Below are positions 1-11,902 of a stretch of DNA of 64,000 nt, one piece after another (positions within the stretch are counted from its first letter, which is position 1; each line of letters starts with the position of its first letter). A program made the translations under genes and the position numbers. The notes beneath the pieces are model-generated. The model ran no database searches. It saw nothing but the letters and a program-made list of their open reading frames with translations, and had not been told where the DNA came from. This DNA is from Prorocentrum cordatum. Taxonomy: Eukaryota; Sar; Dinophyceae; Prorocentrales; Prorocentraceae. Where the stretch lies: assembly GCA_963575745.1 (NCBI GenBank), contig CAUYUJ010016703.1, positions 1 to 64,000 on the forward strand, read 5' to 3'.

Positions 1-27
1 GTAGTAGTAGTAGTAGTAGTAGTAGTT

Positions 28-61
<34 letters not shown>

Positions 62-62
62 C

Positions 63-96
<34 letters not shown>

Positions 97-118
97 TAGT
101 AGTCGTAGTCGTAGTCGT

Positions 119-210
<92 letters not shown>
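1..210. repeat. (GTA/TAG)n microsatellite, left flank of the first retroelement
   Basis: About 210 bp of almost pure TAG trinucleotide repeat with a run of TCG variants at about 100-144. It stops abruptly at 210 and unique sequence starts with a C-run at 211. The same repeat in the same orientation resumes at 8447, so the two arrays bracket the first retroelement. Confidence 0.95.
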
Positions 211-211
<1 letters not shown>

Positions 212-340
212 CCCCCCAAGGCTCTGGGGAGCCTGTGGGGGGCTACTGCTGCCCTCAAACCGCGGGTGGCAGCCACCCTTCCTTTTCTCGTGCCCTTACT
301 GTTACGCACACTCTTCCTTGCCCTGAAGGGAGGTCCCGGG

Positions 341-3300
341 ATGGCGGCGGCCGCTGGCGGCGCTGCGGACGCAGGTGCAGGGGCTCGAGTGGCTGGGAGT
401 AACGACGCGGCGGCCCGAGGTGAAGGCGGTGCGCTGGCAGCCGCAGCGGGCTGCGGAGGTGCCGGGGCCGCCCCGTGCGCCTCCGCTGCCGCACTCGCAT
501 CCGGCGGTACAAGCGTTCCAGAAGTCCCAGGGGGCGGCGGCACCGACGTCCACATGCGGGACAGCGAAGGGCAGCCTGCGCAGCGACGGCGCCGCATGAC
601 GGGAGGGCGTATCACTCGCTGGTGCGTCTGCGCCCGGGCGACCCGCGGCAAGCAATCCCACTGCGCCCGCTGCGTGGGAGGCTTCGAGGCGGGCGAGTGG
701 CGTGTGGCAGGCGCCGTGGCGCGCCCCGTGGGCTCCCAGGCGCGCGCGGGCAAGAAGTGGTTCCACATGGCCTGCGTGGACGGCCCCTTGCCACCAGCGA
801 CGGCGATGGAGGGCTACGCGCAGCTCCCCGAGGGCGACAGGGAACGCCTCACAGCTGCTCTGGAGGCCCGAGGCGGCCCCATCTTGCCCCTGCTGGAGAC
901 GGTCGAAGGCCAGGTGCCCACTCCTCCCTCCCAGGGAGACGGCGCGGCAGGGGGTGCCGGGGTCGCCCCGAGGCTCCCTGTCGCCGCCGCGCCAGGGGCG
1001 TGTGGCCCAGGCTCCCGTGGGGCTCCCCTGGTGGCAGCCGAGGCGGTGGCGCCGTCTCCCGCGGACATCATACAGCCGCCCCTTGACGCCCCCGCGGCCG
1101 CGGACGACGACGGGGGGCTCGAAGCAGGCGTCTACGACGACTGCCTGGGCGACCAGGTGGCTGACGAAGATGCGTACCATGAGATTCGGTTTGTCAACCT
1201 GGATTGGTGGGGCACCATCGGGTGGGGCCGCATCCTGCTACAGGGCGCGCCCGCCGCGGCCATGATCCCTGACAGCATGGCCGCCGCCGTTAGCCGCGTG
1301 AAGGTGCGGCTGTGCCTAGCGATCGAGCAGGCCCGCCGGGGCAGTGACGGCCTGGCGTCGCGCACGCTGGCGCGGTTGTGGAAGGTGTTCTTAGCTTTGG
1401 ATGGGCTGCTTGTCAGCGAGAACGCGACCCCGACCACGACGACGCGACGAGAACCGCTCCAGGAGCGTTTGCAGTGGATCCAGGACGGCCAATGGGATGT
1501 CGCCTGGCTCTCCATGGAGAACCAGACGCGCACCTCGGTCACCGCGAAGGGCCGCGAAGACCACGTTGCGGCCCGCGTTCGCCGTGTCACTGAGCTCGCG
1601 CGAGCGGGCGAAATGTCTCGGGCGGCAGCGGCAGTGTGGCCCCAGGGTGATATGGCGGATGCAGCGGCGGTGGCTAGGCAGTTTAGCACCGCCCAGCAGC
1701 CTGCGGCGCCTCGCCCAGGCGAATGGGGCCCTCCCCCTGGCACTGGGGCCGCCCCGCATGGGCCAGGGGGGGGCCCCCCCGCGGCGGAGGCCGACGTGGC
1801 GATGCCGTCAGCCGCGCCCCCTCACGAGCTCCTCGGCGCGGCAGAGCTACACCACCGCGTGGCCAACCACCTCGAGCGCCAGTTTGGCCGCTTCCCCCGC
1901 CGTGGCGGTGCGGGACCTGGAGGCGGACGCTACGAGCACTGGGCCCCGCTCAAGCACGACGAAGACGGAGCGGAGGCGGTAGCCAACACGCTGGCGCGCC
2001 TGGCCATCGGCGACCTTCCTCCCGAAGCTCTAGCCGCCCTGACCGCGGCGCGCCTCGCAGGCATCCCCGAGGCCACCCCTGGGGACGTGCGAGTCCTGGG
2101 CTGTGGGAATGTCACCCGCCGCATGGTGGGCCGCAGCGCGGCCAAGGTCCATCACAAGGACATGCGGGCGGCGGTGGGGGACCAACAGTTCGGCCTGGCT
2201 AAGGGCGGCTGCGGTGCCCTCCACCGACGCCTCTGCACGATGGCCAATTCGAGCCCTGGCAAGTGGGTGGTGGCGGTAGACCTCGAGGATGCGTTCAGCA
2301 ACATCCCCCGTGACCTCGTTAAGGAGGCCGTGCGCTCCAAGGTGCCCGCTCTGGCGCCGCTGGCGGAGGCCTGGCTCCCTGCTCGCACGCGCCACGTGGC
2401 GGGTGGTGGGTCCCAACCTGCCCAGCTGGTCGACCAGATCCGCGGCCTCGACCAGGGCTGCCCTATGAGCCCTGGCTTCTACGCGGTCGGCACTGCGGAT
2501 GACCTCAGCATCGGTCGCATGGCCGTGCGCGCGGTGGGCGTCGAGGGGGACTGCCTGGCGTTCTTGGGCGACACGTACTTCGTGGGCACCGCGGCTGCTG
2601 TGTTCCGCGGCTTGGATGCCTGGCGAGCCCGCGTCGAAGCCCATGGGATGAAGCTGAAGATGTCCAAGACCCAGATCTGGTCCCCGGACCCTCACGCTGT
2701 CCTGCCGCCGGAGTTCGCGGAGTACGCCCAGTACCGCGTCCCGAAGCTCAAGGCGGTAGGGTCTACTCTGGCCTACACAAACCACGACGTGGATACTGAC
2801 TGGCGGGGCGTCCCGCTCGCGGACTTTGCCGCCCCGGAGGACCTCGACGCGGGCGGCCTCGCGCCGGCTGGCGGTGCCGGGGTCGCCCCGGGTGCCGCCA
2901 TGCCACTCCCCTGCGGCGAGGTCTTCCTCCAGAAGCAGGACCGCTACTTCTGGGAACTCTTGGCGCTCCGCACGCACGGGCTGTCTGCCTTTGACGCCTT
3001 CCAGTTGATGCGGATCTGGTCGAGGGGCGCCTGCGTCCACATCCAGCGCGCGCTTCCGCTCGCGGCGGCGTGGGGCCGCCGGGTGGATGACGGAGTGGTC
3101 GCCTTCGTCAACGCCCTTCTGGGGGTCGCGGCTGCCCCCCGAGAGCAGATCTTCATGGAGGTCAGCGACGGGGGTTTGGGCTGTGGCAGCGCCGAACAGC
3201 GCGGCCCCGCTGCCCTCCTGGCGTCCTGGGAAGCCGGGGTCCACGCGGCTGCCCAGGAGCTCCGCGAGACGACAACGATTGGCTTCTTTCGGCGGTGGCC

Positions 3301-4210
3301 GGGCCTTGGCCGCGCCCTCTCGGCGGCGGACGAGGAGCAGGGGCGGTTGGCAGGAGGCCGTCGCCCCCAGGGTGATCGTTGGCAGGGCAAGGGCCAGAAG
3401 ACGTACGCCCAGCATGTACGGGACCACGCCACCAAGACGTTCTTGGCCGCGCTGCCGGCGACGGCGGCGGCGGCGGTGCATAGTGCCTCGGGCAGCTCAG
3501 CGGGCGCCTGGTTGGATAACTTCGAGGGGGTTTCGCCCCTCGCCGACCGCGCGTTCTGCATTGCGGCCAAGAGGCGCATGCATTTGCCGCTGCTGCAGTC
3601 CGAGTGCACGTGCCAGAACCGGCCGGCGGCGCCCACTCGCGCGGTGGCGCAGGCCGGCCCGGCGTGTGGCCGCACGGTGGACGTCCGCTGCGTTCGTGTG
3701 CTCAACTGCCCCCGCCGCCACAACGCCATTCGAGGTGCTGTGGCGCTCTGGTTGCGCGGGGTGGGCCGTCGCGCCCTAGTGGAGCAGGTCATCCCAGAGT
3801 GGCGCACGGAAGAACAGGGCGCGGCCACACTGGACGTCGTCTACCATCGAGGCCTCCACGGCCAGGTGTGTCTCGACATCAGCTTGGTGGACGAGGTGGC
3901 CGCGGCCCAGACGGGGCGGCCGCATCAGGCATCCCTGCAGCGCAGAGAGAAAGTGAAGCACCGTAGATACCCATTTTCTGGCCTGGTGCCCTTTGTTCTC
4001 GATGTCAATGGCCGCTGGGGCGCAGAGGCGGAGACGTGGCTGCGCCGTGCCGCAGGGGAATTGCCCGAGGCCGAACGGCCCGCAGCGCGCTCGTCCCTGC
4101 GCTCGGCAGTGGCCAACGCCCTGCAGGGCCAAATCGCTGAGCAGGTCGCCCTGGCGACGGAAGACGTAGTCGGGCTGGGCGCCGGGGTCGCCCCGAGTGC
4201 CCGGCCTTGA
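341..4210 (+). CDS. Reverse transcriptase with C-terminal restriction-like endonuclease
   Basis: A protein of about 1,290 aa if it starts at the first in-frame ATG (341); the frame is open further upstream. Residues about 95-146 hold a Cys/His cluster (CVC, CARC, then WFHMAC) resembling a PARP-type zinc finger. RT motifs follow: motif A DLEDAFSNI near 647, motif B QGCPMSPG near 705 and motif C FLGDTYF near 741-747, then a G-L-K-KT motif D. A Cys-rich segment ending CPRRHN begins near 1089. It precedes a PD-(D/E)XK-like core: Asp about 1165 in TLDVV, Asp about 1179 in LDISL, Lys about 1204 in REKVKHRRY. This is the RT plus restriction-like endonuclease layout of early-branching non-LTR elements. 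It would nick target DNA and prime reverse transcription in the nucleus. Oddity: the first Asp of the usual catalytic DD is Gly743 (GGC), one A-to-G change from GAC, so this copy may be inactive. The uninterrupted 1,290 codons suggest a young copy. Confidence 0.85.
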   Translation: MAAAAGGAADAGAGARVAGSNDAAARGEGGALAAAAGCGGAGAAPCASAAALASGGTSVPEVPGGGGTDVHMRDSEGQPAQRRRRMTGGRITRWCVCARATRGKQSHCARCVGGFEAGEWRVAGAVARPVGSQARAGKKWFHMACVDGPLPPATAMEGYAQLPEGDRERLTAALEARGGPILPLLETVEGQVPTPPSQGDGAAGGAGVAPRLPVAAAPGACGPGSRGAPLVAAEAVAPSPADIIQPPLDAPAAADDDGGLEAGVYDDCLGDQVADEDAYHEIRFVNLDWWGTIGWGRILLQGAPAAAMIPDSMAAAVSRVKVRLCLAIEQARRGSDGLASRTLARLWKVFLALDGLLVSENATPTTTTRREPLQERLQWIQDGQWDVAWLSMENQTRTSVTAKGREDHVAARVRRVTELARAGEMSRAAAAVWPQGDMADAAAVARQFSTAQQPAAPRPGEWGPPPGTGAAPHGPGGGPPAAEADVAMPSAAPPHELLGAAELHHRVANHLERQFGRFPRRGGAGPGGGRYEHWAPLKHDEDGAEAVANTLARLAIGDLPPEALAALTAARLAGIPEATPGDVRVLGCGNVTRRMVGRSAAKVHHKDMRAAVGDQQFGLAKGGCGALHRRLCTMANSSPGKWVVAVDLEDAFSNIPRDLVKEAVRSKVPALAPLAEAWLPARTRHVAGGGSQPAQLVDQIRGLDQGCPMSPGFYAVGTADDLSIGRMAVRAVGVEGDCLAFLGDTYFVGTAAAVFRGLDAWRARVEAHGMKLKMSKTQIWSPDPHAVLPPEFAEYAQYRVPKLKAVGSTLAYTNHDVDTDWRGVPLADFAAPEDLDAGGLAPAGGAGVAPGAAMPLPCGEVFLQKQDRYFWELLALRTHGLSAFDAFQLMRIWSRGACVHIQRALPLAAAWGRRVDDGVVAFVNALLGVAAAPREQIFMEVSDGGLGCGSAEQRGPAALLASWEAGVHAAAQELRETTTIGFFRRWPGLGRALSAADEEQGRLAGGRRPQGDRWQGKGQKTYAQHVRDHATKTFLAALPATAAAAVHSASGSSAGAWLDNFEGVSPLADRAFCIAAKRRMHLPLLQSECTCQNRPAAPTRAVAQAGPACGRTVDVRCVRVLNCPRRHNAIRGAVALWLRGVGRRALVEQVIPEWRTEEQGAATLDVVYHRGLHGQVCLDISLVDEVAAAQTGRPHQASLQRREKVKHRRYPFSGLVPFVLDVNGRWGAEAETWLRRAAGELPEAERPAARSSLRSAVANALQGQIAEQVALATEDVVGLGAGVAPSARP

Positions 4211-4907
4211 CTAGATGTGGCTCCCCCCCACACGTGTGTGCTCCCTGCCCTTCCCCCCCCCTGCCTACCTTCTGCCCTGATCAGTTGTAAAGCCGTGGTC
4301 ACGTCAGCTGTGTGTACTGTACTGTATAGTTCCTTCATAGTGTGCACGATGCGCTCTTGCTTTGTCATGTCAGCCTTGCATGCTGCGTTGTGCAGTTACC
4401 CAGCCTTGTGCGCGTTGTGCTCCCGCCATGCCGCCTTCGTTGTGCTCATAGTCTTGAGCTGCTCTCTCAATCCGTCCGTGATGGGCCATCGTTCCGCCAG
4501 CAGCATCAGCCCGAGGCCACATGCAAAAGAGGCGTCAAGAGGCGTTCAAGATCGGGGGCGCCCCGCGGGTCCTGGGACCGTCGGCGGCCTGCCGTCCGCT
4601 TTGTCGCCCGCCCGCGATTTGTTTTCCTCGCCCCCCTCCCCCCCCTCCTGCCCGTCCAGGGTCCCGAACGGGGGTCAGGCCGTTTTCTGCCTGCTCAAGG
4701 ATCGGTCTCCGCTCACCTGGAGCCGCTGGTTTCAACCTTGAGTTCCCATGTTTCATTTTCGCTCCACCTTGGCAGTCGGCCGCCCCATTTTGGTTCGGTG
4801 TACAGCCTCTCTCCCTCCCCTTCCTCCCTCGGCAGCTGTTTGGCTCTTGAAGTTTCGCTTCGCACGATCTTGAGCTGCACCTCCCGTGCCATCCTTCCGA
4901 CCAAGTG
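4211..4907 (+). other. Spacer between the two proteins of the first retroelement
   Basis: About 700 bp with no convincing coding sequence. It is pyrimidine-rich and less GC-rich than its flanks, and contains TGTG-rich stretches near 4310-4440 and C-runs near 4248 and 4630. It could be an untranslated linker or carry an acceptor site for spliced-leader trans-splicing. I see no definite signal. Confidence 0.5.
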
Positions 4908-7798
4908 ATGGCGTCCAAGATCTCGAAGCCCGCGCCGATGCCGTGGCCTGCAGTGACGCATGCTGACTCGCCCAGTCACGATGCGGCGCCCCTTCGCGAG
5001 GCGCTGGCGGCGAAGGCTAAGGCGAGGTCCGAGGCGCGCGCGAAGGCCAGCGGTTCGACCGCGGCCGACGCGCCCACCCCCAAAGCTGGGCCTGCGCCGC
5101 GCCCTGGCCAGCAGGTGAGCGCGTCGGAGAGCAGCGACATCTCGGGCGAGGGGTTTGACGTGATGTCGGAGGCGGCGACCTTTCGGACGGCGCCGAAACT
5201 GCCTACGGAATCGGCGACGCCTGCCGAGGTTGCCGACGGAGGCAGCGGTACGGGGGCCGCCCCCAGTGCCGCTGCCTCTGACGGTGCCTCTGACGGTGCC
5301 CCCACGGCGACGGCCAAGGCGCCTGCTGAGCCCTCGGCGATGCCCACGTCGGCGGTGGTGCCAGTGACGAAGGCGGCCCTGGCAGCGGCGGCCGCCTACT
5401 CCAACTTCACCGCGGAGCAGCGCCGCGGGTTGGACGCGATCACCCTCGCGCTCCACAACCTCCAGCTGCGGGGGCAGGCTGTGAGCGGCCACGGCGGGCG
5501 AGGCGCGCGCAGCGACGCCGGCGGCGGCCGGCTCATGGACGATGAGACAGCCAGCGAGGCTCCGAGTGCAGCGACCACGGGCGCCCTCAGCGGGCACGGC
5601 GGCGAACGCCACCGCCGTCGCAGCAACAGGGCTGCCTGCGGCAAAGCCCCCCCACCGAGCGGCGGCGCGGCCGCCGAGCTCGAGGACGCTGAGATGATGA
5701 CGGACGTGGACTACGTCGGGGCGGGCTACGTCCACTGCATGGGTGCGTGCTGGGTCCCGCCGCAGCGCCTGGGCTGGTGTCGTGTGTGCGCAGCGCTGGA
5801 TGACTGGAAGATCATGATGGTGGAGTACGTGGACGAGCTCAACTGTGGCGAAATGCGCCGCTACACCGAAGCCTCAGAGCACAACCAGCGGTGCCCCAAG
5901 CTGCGGAAGGGTGTTCACGGCCAGTACAAGCTGTACACGTGCTCGCACTGCGTGGCGGCGACGCAGGGCATCGCCGAGCGCGAGGCTGTGACGCGCGCAG
6001 CGCGCCAGAACAAGGGAGCTGGCTCCATCGACCACGCCGCCAAGCGCGTGGCGAAGTTCCGCGCGAGCTTCGACCACATCAAGGAGGGCATGGACGTGCT
6101 CGTGGGGTACGCGCTCTCCAATGACGGCTTGCTAGCCCTGCGGAGGGCGACGGAAGGCGTCGGGGTGGGCATCGATCCCGAGAGCGTGGGCGCCCCCCCG
6201 GCCACGGAGACGGTGGCGCAGGAGGTCGGTCGCCCGATGGCGGTGGAGGTGGTGCCGGGGCCGCCCCGCGCGCCACCTCCACCCCTCGAGGATGGACCTG
6301 GCGCCGCAGACCCTCCCGTGGTGATGATAGCGACCCCCTGCCTGACTACAACGATGAGGGCCAAGAGCACCAGCTGGTCAACGCCAAGACTGTGGAGGAG
6401 GTCGCGGATATCGAGCCCCTGCTGCGGCTCGGCCTCTCCAAGAAATCGCTGAAGCGTATGGCGCGGGCCTGCGGTGTCCTCAAATTCGAGACCATGCGCG
6501 CCCGCGTGCTGGGAGGCCTGGGGCCCATCCTGGAGAAGAAAGAGGACATGATGAAGGGGGCGGAGGCGCAGGACGGGTTTCAGAAGTGGCTCGACGCGCT
6601 GAATGCGGAGGCAGAGGAGGATGTGGGCAGCCTGAAGAAGGGCCTCCTGGAAGCCTCGGGGGTCGTGGGCGCGCACCTGGGACGCAAGCGTGCGTGGAAG
6701 GAGGAGTGCCAGGGCAACGCCATGGCGCAGGAGGCCCACCGACGGATGGGCGACTACACGGACCAGCTCTACCGTGGCAAGGGCTTTACGTTCAACATGT
6801 GCTACAAGTGCTCGGCCAACAAGACCTGGGACAATCCCAATGGATGCTGCTCGGTGATCCGTTCGGATCGCTGGGCGCAACTGCTCACCTGCGCGCAGGA
6901 GGCGGCGGGGGAGACGGGCCAGCGCTGGTACTGCCATTGTGGTGCGCGCTACACGACCTCCTACGGCGTCTGCATCGAGATGATAGAGGAAGAGCAGAGC
7001 CCGCCCCGCGCGCACTACATGCACGCGGACTTCCCCGAGGAGGATATCCGCGACTTGAAGGCCCTGCTGCGTTGCGACAAGCTCAAGAAGGAGGGGGTAG
7101 CGGTGCTCAGCGCTGTGGACCTCCTGAAGCACCTGCCCAAGGTCGAGCCGCTGGCGGTGGGCACCCTCTTTAAGCGCTACGCTCCGCAGCAGCCGCAGTG
7201 GGAGGGCCACTACGTGCTAATGGGCGGGCTCTCCTGGGACAGCCTGCCCGAGTTCAAGTGGTCCGACTTGTGCTCGCAGGTTGCCTGGGGGCTGGGCGAT
7301 CCAGAGTGGGCGGGCTACACCAAGAACCAGCGGAAGAAGGCCAAGAGGCAGCGCCTGGCGACCGCGTACGAGGAACTGGCGGCCTATGAGCGCCGCCACA
7401 ACCTCCGGGGGGGCAGCCTCACGGGCGGCGGGGGTGGTACCGGGGTCGCCCCGCGTGCCACCCCCGTCCGCGCCGCCAGTGCCCCCCCCGCTGGCTCGGC
7501 CCGCGGCAGCCAGGACCCGCCACCACCGCCTGCTGGAGCCCCGCCGGCGGCCATCATGGCCCCGCCGCCGCCGCCGCTGACGGCGCCCCCTGCGGCGCCG
7601 CCGCCGCCGGCTGACCCGCTCCCGCAGCAGATCCCCAATGTCGCCGCCCTGAACGTGGCCCTCGGTGAGGATCTCGAGCGCCAGATCTTTGGGCCCCCAG
7701 GGCAGGCGGGCGGCAGTGGTGACCTCGGGGTAGAGGTGCAAGCGCTGCCGTCGCAGGTCTTCGCAGCCACTGCGCAAGGAACAGGCCAGTCCGCCTGA
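4908..7798 (+). CDS. Zinc-cluster retroelement protein, read in two frames
   Basis: Coding runs in one frame from the ATG at 4908 to about 6310, then in the -1 frame to the TGA at 7796-7798. The switch lies near 6310-6330, where an acidic stretch (DDSDPLPDYNDEG) is open in the second frame. The N-terminal ~220 residues are Ala/Pro/Ser-rich and disordered-looking. Residues about 277-347 carry a Cys cluster (CMGAC, CRVC, a Cys and His pair, then CSHC). The second half has CYKC, a CC pair and a YCHCGARY motif, then a Pro/Ala-rich tail. I do not recognise a catalytic domain. The position suggests a nucleic-acid-binding, ORF1-like partner of the RT, although ORF1 normally precedes the RT in LINEs. 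The frame break may be a recoding site, an unspliced intron, a mutation or an assembly error. Confidence 0.6.
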
Positions 7799-9112
<1,314 letters not shown>

Positions 9113-9298
9113 ATATTATTATCAGTATTTTTTTGAAAGAATACTAGTACTACTACTAATTATACTACTAACAATAAGGATAATAATACCAATGGCAATA
9201 TTACTAATAGTAATAATAAGAAGAATAATAGCAAGAGGAGGAGAAGGCGGAGGAGGAGGAGGAGGAGGTGGAGGAGGAGGAGGAGGAGGAGGAGACGC
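9113..9298. repeat. AT-rich TAA/TAT island grading into (GGA)n
   Basis: 9113-9233 is strikingly AT-rich for this genome and made of degenerate TAA/TAT/TAG triplets, apparently a decayed extension of the TAG array. 9234-9293 is (GGA)n. Coding-like RT sequence starts directly after it. Confidence 0.85.
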
Positions 9299-10926
9299 GT
9301 GGCCGACGCGGTCGAGAGGGCGGCGCGCGTGGAGGCGGAGCTGGGCCGGTGCTACTGCCACCAGGATGACTTGGACGTTATCTGCGCCACCGCCGCCCTG
9401 CAGCCCGCCGAAGAGACTTTCGCGCGGGCCTGCGCCGTGGCGGGTCTGCGAGGAAACCCGGCGAAGACGAAAGTCAGCCCTGGGCGGGAGGTGGACGTGG
9501 CGACGCTTCCTGGCAGACGGGAGGTGGAGCCAAGGGCGCTGGTGCTCCAGCACGGCGGGCCCCCGTCAGCGCTGGGTGCCCGCGGCGCCCGCGGCCGCCC
9601 CAGCCGAAGGCAGCCTGCTCCCCGAGGTTGTGCCCGAGGTGGCGGCTTTGGCATAGAAACGCGCGCGCTTCTTCCTGCGGCTCCGCCAGCTGCATGCCGC
9701 CGGCCTGGACCGACAGACCGTTTTGGTGCTTCTGCGGCGCAAGACGGCCTCGGACTGCACGTTCCTGGCCCGCACGTGCGGCATCCCCGCGGCCGACGCC
9801 AGCAGGGCGCTGGACACGGCGCTGGCCAAGCGCAGCACGCCCTGCCGCACGGGCACCAGCTGGGCGACTACGGCGGCAAGCCGCTCTTCCTAAGCTGACG
9901 AGAAGGAGGCCTCGGGCTACAGTGCGCGGAGCTGGCGGCGCCAGCAGCTCACGCCGCCTCTTGGCACCTCTGCCTGCCGCGCTGCCTGCGCAGGCTGGGC
10001 CTGGCGGGCGCAAGCGCCCTGACCGCCCTAAGCCCGTGGGCGCGCCGCTGCCTTCCGGCGGCCACGGCTACGGTACAGATAGCGCTGGAGGACGCGACCG
10101 CCCAGGTGGGCGACGAGGCCCTGGAAGCAACGCAGCGTCCCTCTTGCTGCGGCTGCCCGCCTGGTCGCCAGCTTGGCGGCGAGCGCGGGCCCGACGCGGC
10201 TGCGGCACTTCGCTCGGCCAGAGGCACCGGGGCAAGCGGCTGGCTGCAGGCCCCCTCGCGAGCCTGCCACCTCCTCACCGACGCGCAGTTCGGCGTCGCA
10301 GCAGGGTTCCGGATGAACCTCGACCTGCCGTTCTGCACAGGGTTGTGCCAACACAGCTGGACCCGAAGTGCCGGCGCGCCCGGAGCTGCCTGGTAGTCGG
10401 GTGGCTGGTCCGCAGGCATGACGCGGGCTGCGCGGTGCTGGCGGAGTGGTGCGAATAACAGGGCTGCACAGTGCACGGGGAGGGCTTGCTGCCCCACGCC
10501 CCACCGCAGAGCCCCGAGGCGCGCGCGTGGATTTGGTGGTCCACGCGCCAGGCGTCGCGGCACCACTCCTGATCGACCTCGCGGTCGTGGGCGCGACTTC
10601 GCAGGACGCTCTGGCGAGCGGTGCCGCGAGGCGGGGCGGGGCCGCCGCCGCTGCCGCAAAGCGCAGGAAGCGAGCCCGCATTCGGCGACGAAGCGGCCGC
10701 CCTAGTGCGCCAGCTCGCCCCCGCGGGTAGCGCGGCGCACTCCGCGGCCATCCGGCAGCTGCAGCGGAGCCTCGGCAGCGTGCAGCAGCGGCACGCCGCG
10801 GACGCGGTCCTCGCATCCACGCAGGCGCGGCCGTGGCGGGCCGCCGCGGCGCTGGCGCTGGCGCGGCCCAGGGCCGCGGCGTCGCCGCCTGGAGAAGCTG
10901 GATGGCCTGGAGCTGCACCGGCCTGA
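9299..10926 (+). pseudogene. Decayed RLE-type reverse transcriptase, 3' half
   Basis: Broken coding sequence readable across several frames. 9299 onward gives YCHQDDLDVIC followed by FARACAVAGLRGNPAKTKV, which are RT motif C with the DD present and motif D. After frameshifts, 10260-10410 gives a FGVAAGFRMNLDL block and a Cys/His segment. About 10520-10680 gives RVDLVV, LLIDLAVV and a Lys/Arg-rich AAKRRKRA, matching the Asp, Asp and Lys of the PD-(D/E)XK core in the intact copy at 341-4210. The fingers and palm upstream of motif C are missing. It starts directly after a (GGA)n tract, as expected for a 5'-truncated retroposed copy. At least four frame changes are needed. Confidence 0.65.
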
Positions 10927-11490
10927 AGGCGCTGAGGGCGCCTGGCTTACAGAGGCTGACGCCGCGCAGGGCCGCCTGGCCAGGCCGCTGGGTGGAAACT
11001 GCCGAGGACTCGGGGCGCCGTTCCTGCGGCGCGACGCCACTGGAGCAAGGCGCAGGGGCGCCGGCTAGGGCGCTCCGCCCGCGGGCTGCGGGAGGCTGGG
11101 CGGCTGCGCGGCTGGGGGCAGGGCGTGGCGGCGCGGCGCTGGCGCGGGCGCCGCTGGGCCTGCCGCGGGAGACGCAATTGCCGCGGAAAGGCTTGCTGGG
11201 GAACGCACAGTGGCGCCGGGCGCGAGCGGCCGCGCAAGACGCCCGGAGGCGTGGCCGCCGCTGGGCGCGGGGGGGCAGCTGGCGCAGGCGGGCAACCGGC
11301 CGTCGCGGCCGTCTGCGCCATCTTGGACGTCGCCGACCTGGTCCCAAGTATGCGAGGTATAGGCCCTGGCCAGCGCGGCCCTTCCTCCTTAGGGTTGGCT
11401 CGCCGCTGAGCGGTGGGTCGCAATTGCGGTGGGGGGTTGCGCTGCCTCCCGACTAAAGAGCGCCGTCGGAAAAGGGACCCGCGTGGCGCG
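10927..11490. other. GC-rich sequence without a recognised gene
   Basis: About 560 bp of very GC-rich sequence with open frames on both strands but Arg/Ala-rich, low-information translations. It may be the 3' UTR of the decayed RT copy to its left. Nothing else is recognised. Confidence 0.4.
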
Positions 11491-11563
11491 TAGGAGGAGG
11501 AGAGGGGGGGGGGGAAGGGGGAGGGGTGGGGGGAGGGGGGGAGGGGGGGAGGGGGAGGTAGAG
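11491..11563. repeat. G-rich (GGGGGA/GGA) tract
   Basis: About 70 bp of G runs broken by single A or T. Several runs of four or more G in close succession would allow G-quadruplex formation on the + strand. Confidence 0.8.
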
Positions 11564-11648
11564 GAGGACAAGCTAGGTGCGCTCGCGTCATATCTGACGT
11601 CTTACCCCTCCCTCCCACCCCTTGCTATGGCGAAGATCTCCTATCTTT

Positions 11649-11829
11649 CACCAGAGACAAAAGCACGACTGCCACCAGCTAAGGGGGGTGGCTGTCCTAC
11701 CCTCCCGAGCTGGTGGCACTTCGTTCTGGGCGTGCGTCCAGAGAGTTCCCGGGAGGAGGTGCCACCAATTCTAGGGGAGGGAGCGGCCACCCCTTTAGCT
11801 GGTGGTAGTGGTACTTTTGTTTCTCCTGA
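11649..11829. repeat. Fold-back element with ~80-bp arms
   Basis: The left arm (11649-11730) and the reverse complement of the right arm (11748-11829) share long blocks, including ACAAAAG, CCACCAGCTAA and GGTGGCAC, with a loop of about 17 bp. The transcript would form a long, slightly mismatched hairpin. No coding sequence lies inside. I see no convincing target duplication. It could be a MITE-like fold-back or a small-RNA precursor. Confidence 0.8.
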
Positions 11830-11902
11830 CGCTATTTGCACAATCGAATGTGGCAACATGACGCAGTATTACGAGGCATAGCGTGGTGTTGCATATCAAC
11901 GC

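Noticed and set aside
302-1180. Open frames on the opposite strand of the first RT gene and elsewhere
   Set aside because: High GC makes stops rare on both strands. These frames have no motifs, while the + frame holds clear RT and endonuclease motifs.
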